DNA of 64,000 bases from Polytrichum commune. Lineage: Eukaryota; Streptophyta; Polytrichopsida; Polytrichales; Polytrichaceae. Positions 11,485 through 21,233 of this stretch are shown in pieces. Numbering within the stretch: the stretch's first letter is position 1; each line of letters begins with the position of its first letter. A program made the translations under genes and the position numbers. The notes under the pieces are model-generated. The model had not been told where the DNA came from. It saw only the letters and a program-made list of their open reading frames with translations, and did not search any database. The stretch spans positions 16,760,527 to 16,824,526 of the forward strand of contig OX485808.1 in NCBI GenBank assembly GCA_950295325.1, read 5' to 3'.

Positions 11485-12010
11485 ATTTAGTTTTGAGATG
11501 TGCCCAATTTTGAGGAGCTTGGTTTCAGAATTGGTCCCCCTTTTTTTTTACATTAGAATTGTCCGTTTTTGACTCCAATCCAAGATGGCGGGTTTGTGAG
11601 GCTTAGAACCTCCATTTCCGATCCAAGCTGAAAACAAACAGTTTTACCCCCCCCCCCCCCCCCCCCAAGCACCTCGAGGCTAGGCACATGTTGAGTCCAA
11701 AAAGTCTTTTGCCTTGACCCACCGATCTCCATTTCAAAACCAACCTTTCAAACATGTGTGGCCTCCCCTTAAGCTATAGTAGACAAACAATTCAACCTTG
11801 ACATGTGCCTAACTTGGGGGGGCTTGGTGTCAAGGTTGGTCCCTTATTTATTGAGTAGAATTGTTCATTCTTAGCTCCAATCCAAGACATCTATGTTCTT
11901 ATTTTGTAAGGCTTAAAACCTATGTTTTTGATCGGAGTTGAAAATGGACATTTCTAACCCAAAAAAAAAGGGATTGGCCTTGAAACCAAGCTCTTGAAGG
12001 TTGGGCAGAT
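11485..12010. repeat. Two diverged direct copies of an about 300-bp repeat
   Basis: The segment starting GTGCCCAATTTTGAGGAGCTT (about 11500) and the one starting GTGCCTAACTTGGGGGGCTT (about 11805) share the order of several words: GGTTTCA or GTGTCAAGGTTGGTCCC, then GACTCCAATCCAAGA or GCTCCAATCCAAGA, then AGGCTTARAACCTC/T. They are spaced about 305 bases apart, which gives a diverged tandem pair. A 20-base C run interrupts the first copy at 11647-11666. No coding content was seen. Confidence 0.5.
11647..11666 (+). repeat. Poly-C tract, 20 bases
   Basis: A pure run of 20 C. Similar runs occur at 16899-16913 (15 C), 23521-23529 (9 C), 29423-29439 (17 C) and 30341-30350 (10 C). Runs of G lie at 15970-15979 (10 G) and 21305-21313 (9 G). 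Exact lengths of such runs are prone to sequencing and assembly error. Confidence 0.8.
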
Positions 12011-12869
12011 GTTAAGGCCAATATTATTCTACCTTGGTTGTCTAAGTGTTGAGGATGTTACATTGGTTGAGCCCCTTGTTGTGCTCCCGCAAGAGGAGCC
12101 TTGGAGGCAAGTAAAAATCATATGACCGTAATCAAACCTTGCATGATTTGAGGGCCTCAAAACTTCCTTGGGCTCAAGCTATCATTGGGTTTAATGGTAA
12201 AAGCTACCAAGTTCAATGTATGTTCTATATGAGGATAAAGGAAAGGGAAAGTTCTTGGCTCCTAAGGTAGATGGTCCCTAGAAGCATGCATGTCATCGAA
12301 AAGCAAGAGTTGACATTGTGGATGTTTGCATTATAGAAACAAATCTATGTTCATGGTATTGAGAGACACGGTCCTTGATCACTTGAACCATGGCGTTGCT
12401 CTCAAATGGACACAAATCATGCCAAGGGACTCAACCAATGTAACATCCTCACCAATGTACCCATTAGTGCACCCTAACCTCCATAATATCACCCTCCCTC
12501 CTTGTTGTCACATTGACCTCACATATATCATGGGATTTGACATTAATTAAAGTAATCCACCAAAGAATTCATCCCACACGCTCACACACATCACATTGAC
12601 ATCACTGTCATCATTGTCATTATTGCAATGTTGACTTTGTGTCATTCCATAATGTCACCTTGGTTGCCACATGCATGATGTTAAGGAGGGTAGAGTGTGT
12701 AATGTTATAATCAATAAATAAAACCCCTACTATTATACATATCTTACGGCAAAATCCTACCCACCCAATCTCATTAGACTAATTTGGAGTCTTTATACTA
12801 TTTAATTTGTCAAAATTTTGCTTTTGTTTTTTGTAATTTCCCACAAAATTTGTATTCACCTCCAACTTA
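12011..12869. other. Intergenic spacer, no gene seen
   Basis: AT-rich DNA with short unsupported frames. A stretch around 12585-12680 is rich in the words ATCATT and GTCATT. I see no repeat boundary, RNA gene or exon-like segment. Confidence 0.4.
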
Positions 12870-13169
12870 CTCCCTCCCTCCCAAAATGATAGTATGTGTT
12901 CCCAAAATGATAGTATATGTTGGCGAGATTAAGACCCGCTGATCATTGACCAAATAGTTGTAAGTATGACTCTTACAATAAAAAGAAAAACCAACAACTA
13001 CTCTGCAATGCACCCGAAATCGCGGTGTCAAAAGACATCTTGACGATGGAATTTTGGCACGAGAACATTTGACTTTGAGCCTCAAATTTCTAGCTGGACA
13101 GATAAACCGAACAATCATTTCAGGACAAAAACATCCGGGAGGTAAGACAATCATTCTGGGCCGGAGGGT
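12870..13169. mobile_element. Stowaway-like MITE (Tc1/mariner type)
   Basis: The left end is CTCCCTCCCTCCCAAAATGA. The right end, reverse complemented, is ACCCTCCGGCCCAGAATGAT. Both resemble the classical Stowaway terminus CTCCCTCCGT. The element is bounded by TA on both sides (12868-12869 and 13170-13171), the expected 2-bp target duplication. Length is 300 bases. Near the left end a word CCCAAAATGATAGTATRTGT is present twice in tandem. There is no transposase, so it would depend on one supplied elsewhere. Confidence 0.75.
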
Positions 13170-13874
13170 TAAAAAGTACATCATGGCTACCAAGAATCCT
13201 TGGCCTTGGGAACTCCACCAACAGCGTTACGTATCTATCAGCCACGCGTGCTAAGTTAGTGGGGTTTTGGGGACGTTGGGTTTTCCTAAACTAAAATTTT
13301 ACTGACCTCTTCGCCGACTAAAAATAGCCTCTATGAGGGGAGTTTCAGTGTTACCGATTTCCGGGAATGCTTCAATTTGTCCTGGGCACCAACTTGGTGA
13401 CATATTTAGGCCTAAAATATGCTGCAATTTTTCCTAATTCAGCTACTGCACGCATCATGAGATACTAAGATTACTCAAGGCAAGAGAACATTGCAGGCCT
13501 AACTTGTGGTAAAAAATGGCTAAAAAAAACAAAAATCACATTATTCTGGAGAATAACCAGCTCAGTTCACAAGATGATTGCATAATTTCCAATAAGTAAG
13601 CCAATATAACCATCTTTTTCTTTTTCTTTCTCGTGATTCATGACTCGACTCTCACTACAGTATATATGTGGCCCTAAGTAATGTCGGGGGAGAGAAGGAA
13701 TGAAGTGATTCTAATTGAGTGTTCATTCGAGTAAAAAGGCCTTGAAATAGTATGTAAGTTGGCATCACTTGTAAAAGATAATTTGACATCAGCTTTAGTA
13801 TTCAAAGACATGAGTTTAATCCAAAGGCATGCATTTGAAACAGGTTACAAAAAAAATTAACAATAAACAAACGT
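13170..13874. other. Intergenic spacer, no gene seen
   Basis: No gene, RNA or clear repeat was recognised. The sequence is AT-rich with a short T/C-rich stretch near 13612-13635. Confidence 0.4.
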
Positions 13875-14215
13875 TTAGGGTGTAAGGTTTCAACCTGTAA
13901 TCGCTCAAGCCTTCACACTCCATTTTCGGGGCATTTCTAGCACCAGTGCTGAAAACTTATGTTATGTAGCAAACTAGGGTATGTGTCTTTGAACTCCAAC
14001 CATATGGTTGTGAACAAGACTATCATATAGTCTTGCTTGGAAAACTTGAAGTCAATTGGATCACGTTTGCTAGGCCATAATGACATATGAACATGGGCTT
14101 CATCCTGGGTGCAACTAAAGAAAATTCAGGATTTTTTGTTTCATGACCATTTTGGTCATACCATAAATTTGAGAAAGTTGACAACTTTGCCATAATATGT
14201 TATGTGGATCACAAA
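13875..14215 (+). repeat. Diverged copy of the R1 element 5' half
   Basis: It shares with the copies at 16228-16557 (reverse) and 31858-32188 a series of ordered blocks: GTTATGTAGCAAACTAGG, CAATTGGATCACGTTTGCTAGG, ATGACATATGAACATGG, CATTTTGGTCATACCA and GCCATAATATGTTATGTGG. It stops at the start of a fragment of another element (ACATAACATTACTCAACAAC). It therefore keeps an uninterrupted version of the site at which a Mutator-like element inserted in the 16-kb copy. Confidence 0.7.
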
Positions 14216-14633
14216 CATAACATTACTCAACAACCATTGTTTGTTCAGTGAACCCTAGAGTATAACAGTCGGATGCTCAGAAATCTGAGCCATTTCTATA
14301 AACTTTTGCACTTTTATTGATGGACCTTTAGTGACAATTGAAATTGGCATACCCAAATCATTTAGCGGCTCATGCTAAATCATGTCTTGTTTAAAATAGG
14401 CACACCCATATGTCAAAGCCACATGCCATCTTGGAGCTTGTTAAAAGAAAGTGTCCAAAGGCCATCCCAACACACCTCCAAAATCATGTGTGTGTTCACG
14501 GACCCTCGAGTGTATTGTGAAGTCATATGTGACCGGGCCTTCAACCAAATGCTATTTCAATGAATGTCTACTCACGCGGGTCCTCACACATGATAAAATA
14601 GAATAAATCAACATTTGTGAGTGTTCAGAGTGC
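14216..14633. other. Spacer with a fragment of the palindromic repeat J
   Basis: The first about 20 bases match the terminus of the palindromic element seen at 17.96 and 33.13 kb. The remainder has no recognisable gene or complete repeat. Confidence 0.35.
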
Positions 14634-14888
14634 CATGGTCTCCCGGTTTTGTGTTAAGCCTACCTCTGAGAGGTGGTTTTCAAAAACAGTCCAAGTGACC
14701 ATGAAACGTGATCCATTTAATGCTATATAGGAATCCATGTGAACTTTACATCCATCTTGCATTCACATACTCCATTGGTCCCTCAAGCGCAGTGTGAAGC
14801 AAACTTCAACCGGCTCCACCTTTTCCACCAATGAGAGTGCTTCAAGTGTAATGGTCACGGGCTCTCAGTCTCGTGTGTGAAGTGGCCC
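14634..14888. mobile_element. Partial Tourist-like MITE, family C
   Basis: The right end, GTCTCGTGTGTGAAGTGGCCC followed by TCA, matches the terminus of the complete copy at 36468-37048. Internal words also match it: CCATGGTCTCCCGG, CCTCTGAGAGGTGG and AATGGTCACGGGC. The left terminus could not be found, so the copy is truncated. Confidence 0.6.
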
Positions 14889-15094
14889 TCAGTCTCGACT
14901 GTGGCATAAATTTGCTAATCTCGTCACCTTTAGGTACTCAAGGAACAAATAACTTACGCCTCGATCAACGAGATGCCACTAAAGTCTACTCCGATCCGTA
15001 CCATACAATACAATCCTCACATTATATAAGCCACCCAAATACATCCAGTTGTTTCACAAGTTCCTCTTCTTATACCTAAGGTAGAGAGTGCTTA

Positions 15095-15461
15095 GGGTGA
15101 GTTTCCATGTAGGCCACTCGCCCACTAGATTCTAGAAAATAGTGGGTTAGAGGTGTTTGCATGTACTTAAGCACAAACCGCCATCCAACCACATTCTAGC
15201 AGTCCACTAGAATGTGGAGGGGCGTGGACATGGGCCACTAGACTTCCATGTGACCAATAACAAATCTTTAACTTACAAGTGCCGGTCACTGAAGGATTGA
15301 AGACTGGTTTAGGAGGAAGAGGTTAGTAGGCGAGCATGCATTTGAGAAGATGAGAGTAGCTTGTTGGCACATACGAACTCCACCCCACCCAATTCCCTCT
15401 ACATTTGTCCTTACTCACACTAGAATCTAGTGGGCGAGCGACCTACATGAGAAACTTGCCC
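15095..15461. mobile_element. Tourist-like MITE, family B (complete copy)
   Basis: It starts GGGTGAGTTTCCATGTAGG and ends with the inverse, CCTACATGAGAAACTTGCCC. The inverted repeats extend about 40 bases through CTCGCCCACTAGATTCTAG. TTA flanks both sides (15092-15094 and 15462-15464), the PIF/Harbinger-type duplication. Length is 367 bases and it is non-coding. It sits beside the end of the R1 element. A second full-length copy is at 17517-17897 and a half copy at 20379-20517. Confidence 0.85.
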
Positions 15462-15474
15462 TTAAACTAACAAT

Positions 15475-16557
15475 TTAACCCTTAAATACTCATGGTACCC
15501 GAAATGGGTCGCACCTAATGTGTACATGGGGTTTGCGACCCACTAGGTGTTACTCTACATGGCTGAAAGGTATCTACTGGTGTAGGGTCATTCCCCACTA
15601 TCATGTGGGCCAAAATAACATATGAAAAATTCATACTTCAAGCTTGTAAGGTTTTATTGTTAGTTTGGCATTGCTTGTTTTGGGAGACGGTTCCATGTGT
15701 TGCCGGAATTTAGGAGCCAAAATTAGGAACCAAATTTAGGAGCCAATATCTTTCACATATGATGTCCAATTTGGGTGGGGTTTTTTTCCTTAGGACAAGG
15801 TGATGCCTATGTTACAACTTGACCGCACGGATTTGGAAAAAATAAATTAGTGCACATGTTTCTTGCTCCGTGAGAAAGGGAACATCTCCCAAAAATGACC
15901 TCATGTGGCCCTCCAAACGTCCAAGGTGACGGACTTCATCTAAAATTGCTAAAAAAAACATTTTTTTTTGGGGGGGGGGAGTAGCTTGTTTGTGATCCAC
16001 ATTAGTGGTCGGGGAGATTTTTGGGCATATCCGGTTGAGATCCTAGTGTTTGCAAGTCCAACCGGTTACATATTGACATCCTCCGGTTTTCATATATTAA
16101 ATTGGGGTATATTCCATAAATTCCTCTAAAATGACCGGTAATTTTCTTGCAATCTTGAACTTCAACCGGTTATTTTTCCAACTCAATCGGTTCATCCGTA
16201 ACTAATTGCCGGTTCTCCCTGATCATAGATCCACATGACATATTATGGCAAAGTTGTCAACTTTCTAAAATTTGTGGCATGACCAAAATGGTCATGGAAT
16301 GTAAAAATTAAAAGTTTTCTCTATCTGCACCCAGGATGAAGGCCATTTTCATATGTCATTCTCACCTAGCAAATGTGATCCATTTGACTTCCGATTTTCC
16401 AAGAAAAATATATGGCAGTCTAGTTCACATCCAAGAAAACAAACTTTGTTTTGCTACATGACGTGCCTTTCTAGCATTGGTGCTGGAAATGTGCGAAAAT
16501 GGGATGTGAAAGCTTCAACGTTTAGGGGTTAAGCTATTGCACATACCTATGGCTATG
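15475..16557 (-). mobile_element. R1 non-autonomous DNA element, reverse copy, interrupted by a Mutator-like insertion
   Basis: Read on the - strand it starts TTAACCCCTAAACGTTG and ends with the inverse of TTTAACCCTTAAATACTC, giving short terminal inverted repeats TTAACCC-TAAA. Block order matches the + strand copy at 31858-33447 over its whole length. Removing the 225-bp insertion leaves about 850 bases. It encodes no transposase. The superfamily is not settled because I could not identify a clean target duplication. Confidence 0.65.
16003..16227. mobile_element. Mutator-like MITE (family D) inserted in R1, 9-bp target duplication
   Basis: The 9-base sequence GATCCACAT flanks it on both sides (15994-16002 and 16228-16236). 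The ends are weakly inverted: TGGTCGGGGAGA against TGATCAGGGAGA. The body is rich in CCGGTT words. The uninterrupted site is seen in the R1 copies at 14.2 kb and 32.18 kb. A 9-bp duplication is typical of the Mutator superfamily. Other copies lie at 20885-21233 and 43944-44158. Confidence 0.8.
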
Positions 16558-17516
16558 TGGTTGATGTAAAAAAATTACACATTCATATTAGCCTTTGGGC
16601 CAAACATAGGTATAAAGAAGAAAAATTAGCCTCAATTGAATATTTGATGAATATTCAAAGTGAAAATCACTAGCTTCCTCAAACTGATCCCTAGGCCATG
16701 TCTACGATGACCTTGCATATGATGAGAACCCCACCTTCATTGCCTAGAACCAACACAACATAGTTGGGTGTTGGAGCGAAGCTTGATTAGAGCCCAGCAT
16801 GGCCACCTCCATGATCCCACCCAATTCAGTTGTAAAACCGCCCCCTTGCATCTTGGGTACCAACCCCCTTGTTGCCAATAACACCCCCCTCAGCTTTGCC
16901 CCCCCCCCCCCCCGAATAGAATGACTAGAATAGGCATTGACAAACCCACTTTGAAACAACATGAGATAGAGTGGAGCCTGTTATTTACCCTATATGGAGG
17001 GTAGTGGAGGTTGACATATGATGATGTCATTAATGACACCTAAACTTGTCCCTCATTGGACCCTGGCACTCGTTTTCCATTGGAAACGATGCAGAGCAGT
17101 ACACTAGTGTGTTAGTGATTGGGAGGCGTTTATAGGTGTCACTTTTGGGTGGGGTGTTGGTTTTATGAGCACCCTCTACCTTATGTGCTTAAGTTTGATC
17201 TAGAAGCCAATCATCATCTCCTTTCCAAACAGTAGTTGCATGCCTCTCCTTGCAAACAAACAATACGACCAACCTCACAATAGCATAACATGACATTGCA
17301 GTGGTCGAGCTCTATATATGTGGGCCCATAAATATGGGTTTCATGGAGGGCATGGTGGCCACCAATTGCTAAGAGGTGGATAGATAAGTTAATGGCCAAT
17401 TGCAAGGTCCCTGTTAATGTTAGTTGTCTAATGCTTTGGCAAGTATGCCTTGTGGACCCACTTGCGGTGACGAAAGGTTGTATTTTGTTACAACATTGCA
17501 ATTACCATCTTACTCA
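16558..17516. other. Spacer with a poly-C tract and a transposon end fragment
   Basis: No gene was recognised. A 15-base C run lies at 16899-16913. Around 17153-17182 the words GTTGGTTTTATGAGCACCCTCTACC match the terminus of the element in the THO2 intron at 48801-49321, so a fragment of that family probably ends here. Confidence 0.4.
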
Positions 17517-17897
17517 GGGTGAGTTTCCATGTAGGTTGCTCGCCCTTTGATTTTTACAAAATACTAGGGTGGAGGTGTTCGCATGTACTTAAGCACAAGC
17601 TGCCATCCAACCACGTTCTGGTGGTTCACTAGAATGTGGAGAGTTGTGGACACATGCCGCTAGACTTCCATGCGTCCACTAAAGATTCTTTAACCTACGA
17701 AGTGTTGGTCACTGAAGGATTGATGACAAGTTTTAGAGGGAGGAGGAGGTTAGTAGGTGGGCCTAGGTTTGAGAAAATGGGAGTAGTCAGTTGGCACATA
17801 TGAACCTTGCCCCACCAAGTTCCCTTGACATTTGGGCATGTTTGTCCTTATTCACACCGGAATATGATGGGTGAGTGACCTACATGAAAACGCACCC
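17517..17897. mobile_element. Tourist-like MITE, family B (second copy)
   Basis: The start GGGTGAGTTTCCATGTAGG and the end GACCTACATGAAAACGCACCC are inverted repeats. The flanks are TCA and TAA, a diverged 3-bp duplication. It aligns with the 15095-15461 copy through most of its length. Length is 381 bases and it is non-coding. It is more diverged from its own partner terminus than the 15-kb copy, which suggests an older insertion. Confidence 0.8.
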
Positions 17898-17959
17898 TAA
17901 GTCATCCAAATTTCAAACATCCATGACAATGTCAAGATGCATTATATACCAGAAGTGAT

Positions 17960-18137
17960 GAACTAACATAACATTACTTGACGTTCATCTCTTGTTATAT
18001 GGGCCCTCCAAATAAAACAATGGGATGCTTGAAAAGCTGCACACGGAGACTCAAATTTGGATTAAATTCCAAGCATCCCATTGTTATATTACGAGGGCCC
18101 ACGTCGCCAAGTAATGCTATGAATAGTAAGTTGGCAT
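17960..18137. mobile_element. Palindromic repeat J (long inverted repeat), first copy
   Basis: The two halves are inverted copies of each other. AACATAACATTACTTGACG with GGGCCCTCCAAATAAAACAA and TGGGATGCTTG on the left pairs with CAAGCATCCCATTGTTATA, GAGGGCCCACG and AAGTAATGCTATG on the right. The loop is about 40 bases. A transcript would form a near-perfect hairpin. A second copy lies at 33128-33285 and a terminal fragment at 14.21 kb. Confidence 0.7.
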
Positions 18138-18639
18138 GAAACTTATTCATAAGGAATGTCATTAGAAAAGTTTACCACAGCGACATAGAATACCATAAAC
18201 CACTATATACAATATTTAGTGTAGTTACCACAATAACATAAGATGCCATATGACACTAAATACAATATTTAGTGTACTACCCTACTACTATTCCTAGAGT
18301 GTGCTAGACAGGCATATACACAAACCCAAAAATGAAGTTAGCATGTGCTAAGGCATTATGCTCTTATTTTGTCATTTACATGTTAAGCAATTTTTTCTAT
18401 TTATGTATATTGGAGCTCGACATGAAATATTTATCCATGTAGAGGAAGTGAACAAAACCCCACCCTAAATTTTTTGAATTTGTTTTTTTATTTTCTAATT
18501 AGATATAAATATTTGAAGTATATTTCTAGAGTGTTCTATGATAATTCCAAACGGTCTCGTTTTAGAATTGAACAACTCATATCCTAGAAACAAATCTTGT
18601 CTACTAAGATTTTGTAAATCGCGACCATGTTCCTTGGCT
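18138..18639. other. AT-rich spacer with small relatives of family A
   Basis: Around 18210-18285 the words ATACAATATTTAGTGTAGT and GACACTAAATACAATATTTA occur. They resemble the termini of the family A element that starts at 18640, so this may be a small degenerate relative. Nothing else was recognised. Confidence 0.35.
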
Positions 18640-18976
18640 CACTACACTAAATAGGATATTTAGTGTTTGATTATATTTAATGTTGTTACCACCCTATCAT
18701 GCTCAACACTAATCTTCAATTTATTGACGATTAGTATTAGAAGATATGCTACAAGATATGCTAGAATTCTTCTTTTATCAATGTTTTTTGTTTTTTTGTT
18801 TTTTTCATATCCTTACTAACACTAAATTCAAACATGTAACTTCCACATATTACCATAGTTGATATTTAGTGTTTGAGTTTACATTTAATGTTACTTACTT
18901 TCATAGGGTTATTGATATTTAGTGTATGCGTTCGTATTTTGTGTATCAAGCACTGAATATCCTATTTAGTGTAGTA
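18640..18976. mobile_element. CACTA-like MITE, family A, copy 1
   Basis: It starts CACTACACTAAATAGGATAT and ends ATATCCTATTTAGTGTAGTA, the inverse of the start. Termini beginning CACTA suggest a non-autonomous CACTA (EnSpm) element, although a clear 3-bp duplication is not visible. It shares ordered internal words with 35034-35359 and, in reverse orientation, 44672-44981 (for example GTTTGAGTTTACATTTAATG). It is non-coding. Confidence 0.7.
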
Positions 18977-19284
18977 GGAAAGTTGGGCCTTATGACACCT
19001 TTTTGAACACTAATAGGACATAAATGGCCAAGCATGATATGTGCGTTCCATTAATTGAGGCCATCTATGTTAGCCATCACTCATCATGGACTTGTCTTAA
19101 ATTTGGACATGGCCACTCTCAAAGATTTATTAGTAAACATTGACATATTTTTCGTTGTGAGAGAGTTATTTTCTAGGTTCAGTGTAATTTTGTGTGGTCA
19201 ATTTTGTCGAAAACTTATTTCGGTAAATGTCGATGGTAATTTTATAAATCTAGTTCTTATAGTTATCTCATTAAAAGTTATGCA
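18977..19284. other. AT-rich spacer, no gene seen
   Basis: No gene, RNA or repeat boundary was recognised in this stretch. A 113-codon open frame beginning near 19055 has no motif. Confidence 0.35.
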
Positions 19285-19420
19285 TAGGTTGGCATACCTT
19301 TGCTACTGTACCTTCCAGTACATAACCACCTTCAAGGCTAAGTCAAGGGTGGAAGCCAAGGAGATTCAAACCTTTAACCTCTTGACCACCAATTAGATGC
19401 CTTAGCCACTAACTCGTTGC
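19285..19420 (-). mobile_element. Possible tRNA-derived SINE fragment
   Basis: On the - strand, TTAGTGGCTAAGGCATCT resembles a Pol III A box. GGTTTGAATCTCC resembles a B box (consensus GGTTCRANNCC) and follows about 35-40 bases later, the usual spacing in a tRNA-like head. No target duplication or tail was found. It is unlike the SINE at 26.4 kb. Chance similarity cannot be excluded. Confidence 0.35.
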
Positions 19421-19471
19421 ACAAAACATTTACAATAGACTGCTTCAAAGCTTTCTATGCAAGAAGGCCAC

Positions 19472-19620
19472 TTATACCTTGAAATGTAAGGACTTATCAA
19501 GTAAGGATTTACCATGAATAGCAAAGCTTTAGCAAGCAAGGATTCACCTTTAATTGTAAGAACTTTAAAGTAGGCATTTACCTTGAAATGCAAGGATTTA
19601 TCAAGTAAAGTACCTATCAT
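19472..19620. repeat. Small local direct repeats
   Basis: A word TTGAAATGTAAGGACTTATC recurs about 108 bases later as TTGAAATGCAAGGATTTATC, with further AAGGATTYACC words between. This is a short diverged tandem array with no coding content. Confidence 0.45.
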
Positions 19621-19811
19621 CCATCCAACATAAAAACTTATAGATTTTCGGCGGATTCATCTTAGTGCTAAATCTGGTGTCTAAATAACTAAAATAGTAA
19701 AATATGGACCGTTTACTATTTCAGTGCTTCTATGTTGGATGAATGAAAGACACACGTGTATGCGGTAAATCCCTCCATCCCACCTTAGTAATTACTGACA
19801 AAGGTGACTCA

Positions 19812-19837
19812 CATCTAGATCTAGATCTAGATCTAGA
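19812..19837 (+). repeat. Microsatellite (ATCTAG)n
   Basis: Slightly more than four tandem units of ATCTAG. Confidence 0.85.
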
Positions 19838-19850
19838 AGGACCATAAACT

Positions 19851-20260
19851 AAAACTAAACAAACATAGAACACTCCTTCACGGATATTCAACAACAAACA
19901 ATGGAACCCGGTGAGTAAGCATGAATGAGTAGCCAAAATATAAAAACTTAGAAGAGGGGAAATACATCATTATAAGAAGGTCTCTAAAAACTAAACGAAG
20001 ATAGATTGTTCCTTCACATACATTCAATAATAAAAATGGAATCTAGAGAGTAAGCTTGAATGAATAGCCAAAACTTTAACAATTTCAAAGAGGGAAAATA
20101 GATCATTGTAAAAATATCTCTAATGTAAACTAAGAGAGAACACTCCTCCATGTGCATCCAATCATATACATGAAACTTATATCTAATGAATAAACATAAT
20201 ATCTACATCTATTGACTAACCAAAAATTTAGAAAAATCTTAAGGGACCTTATGCATGATA
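19851..20260 (+). repeat. Three tandem copies of an about 136-bp unit
   Basis: Units begin near 19851, 19987 and about 20123. Shared words include AAACTAAACRAAGATAGA, CCTTCACATACATTCAA, AGTAAGCWTGAATGARTAGCC and CATCATTATAAGAAGGTCTC or relatives. Units 1 and 2 are similar and unit 3 is more diverged. No coding content or element ends were seen, so this is a small satellite-like array. Confidence 0.6.
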
Positions 20261-20378
20261 ACTAAAGAAGTGACACAACTCTCATATATGGTTAGAACCT
20301 AAATCACCAAACACTATTCATCCTTGTTAACTTCGATACAAAGGTTTTTTAATGTCAAAGTACCCTCACCTCCTTGTA

Positions 20379-20517
20379 ATGTGTCCACGACCCCCCACAT
20401 TCTAAGGGACCGCCAAAATGTGGTTGGAAGACGGCTTGTGAGTAACTACATGCGAACACATCCGACCCACTGTTATCTAGAATCTAGTGGGTGACTGTCT
20501 ACATGGAAAGTCAACCT
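20379..20517 (-). mobile_element. Half copy of Tourist-like MITE, family B
   Basis: In reverse complement it follows the left half of the 15-kb copy. It starts GGTTGACTTTCCATGTAGAC, then shows CACCCACTAGATTCTAGA and CCAACCACATTTTGGCGGTC. The second half is missing. Confidence 0.65.
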
Positions 20518-20812
20518 TACTGGCTGCCGAGCACGCACGCGCCCATGAGACACCTATGCCTGTTGATACCCGGTACAAACATACCCGACTGCCAGGCGGG
20601 CAGCGAAAAGGACTTCCCAAGCCACTGCGTCGGCAATGGGCCCGGGTGGCACGGGGGTTCAATAAAGGCCACCGCCAAGCCAAGCCACTAGACACGTTCC
20701 CTTCCCTTAATAGCAATCTGGCACAAATAACCCAACGTGTGGGCCCCGCTTCCGTGGTGGGTCCCGTTTGCCCCCATTCACCGAGTCAGGGTATGTGCAA
20801 GAGTTACTATTA
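20518..20812. other. Isolated GC-rich island of unknown nature
   Basis: This stretch is markedly richer in G and C than its flanks. It contains GTGGGCCCCGC, GTGGGTCCC and TGGGCCCGGGTGG. The first two resemble TCP-type promoter boxes, which is an inference. Open frames cross it in several frames but none has a motif. It is not a tRNA or 5S rRNA and does not match the SRP RNA start that I remember. It could be a captured promoter or exon fragment. Confidence 0.4.
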
Positions 20813-20884
20813 ACTCCAGAAAGTGACAACAAGGAGGACCCTCTCCAAAGGTATGGAGAGAGAAAGAGAGAGAGGGAACAATGA

Positions 20885-21233
20885 ACGTGGATGGTCGGTT
20901 GAAGGTCAGGAGTTCCGGAATTTTACCGACCATTTTGTTTTTTAAGACAGAGAACGGATAGGCCAGTGTCAAAGCACAGGAGGCAGTTGACCACATGGTA
21001 AGTTTTTGTCATGTAGAGAGGAGATTTCACAGCCGGGAATTGAACTGTCGACCTCTTCTTGAGATTTGGGTGTCTCTCCGCCATCATCTGGTAGTTTAAG
21101 GTTGTTTCGGACCAATTACCGACCATTTTGAAGGAACCTATAAAATATAAAGAGAAACCGAAAGATGTCAACATGTAACCGGTTGGACTTGGAAACATTG
21201 GGATCTTGATCGATTATGCCCAAAAATCTCGTT
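20885..21233 (-). mobile_element. Family D repeat, reverse copy, split by a SINE
   Basis: On the - strand it reads GAGATTTTTGGGCATAATCG, AAGTCCAACCGGTTACATG and CAAAATGGTCGGTAA, is interrupted by the SINE, then resumes with the duplicated AAAATGGTCGGTAA and ACCTTCAACCGACC. These blocks match 16003-16227 in order. The far end is diverged or lost. Confidence 0.65.
20938..21115 (-). mobile_element. SINE, reverse copy, with 15-bp target duplication
   Basis: TTACCGACCATTTTG flanks it at 20923-20937 and 21116-21130. On the - strand the body reads CAACCTTAAACTACCAGATG, then the B-box-like GTCGACAGTTCAATTCCCGG, then ATCTCCTCTCTACATGAC, and ends in a short A-rich tail after CTGTCTT. It aligns throughout with the copy at 26375-26561. 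Length is 178 bases. It has no coding capacity and would use LINE machinery, by family knowledge. Confidence 0.85.

Noticed and set aside
12867-13193. 108-codon open frame on the - strand
   Set aside because: It coincides with the Stowaway-like MITE, has no motif, and its text is explained by the element's repeated words.
20518-20812. 5S rRNA, SRP RNA or spliceosomal RNA in the GC-rich island
   Set aside because: It lacks the internal control region of 5S, the remembered SRP RNA start, and any USE/TATA promoter pair of plant snRNA genes.
20487-20813. 108-codon open frame through the GC-rich island
   Set aside because: Several frames are open at once, as expected in GC-rich DNA. No motif, conserved start context or splice partner was seen.
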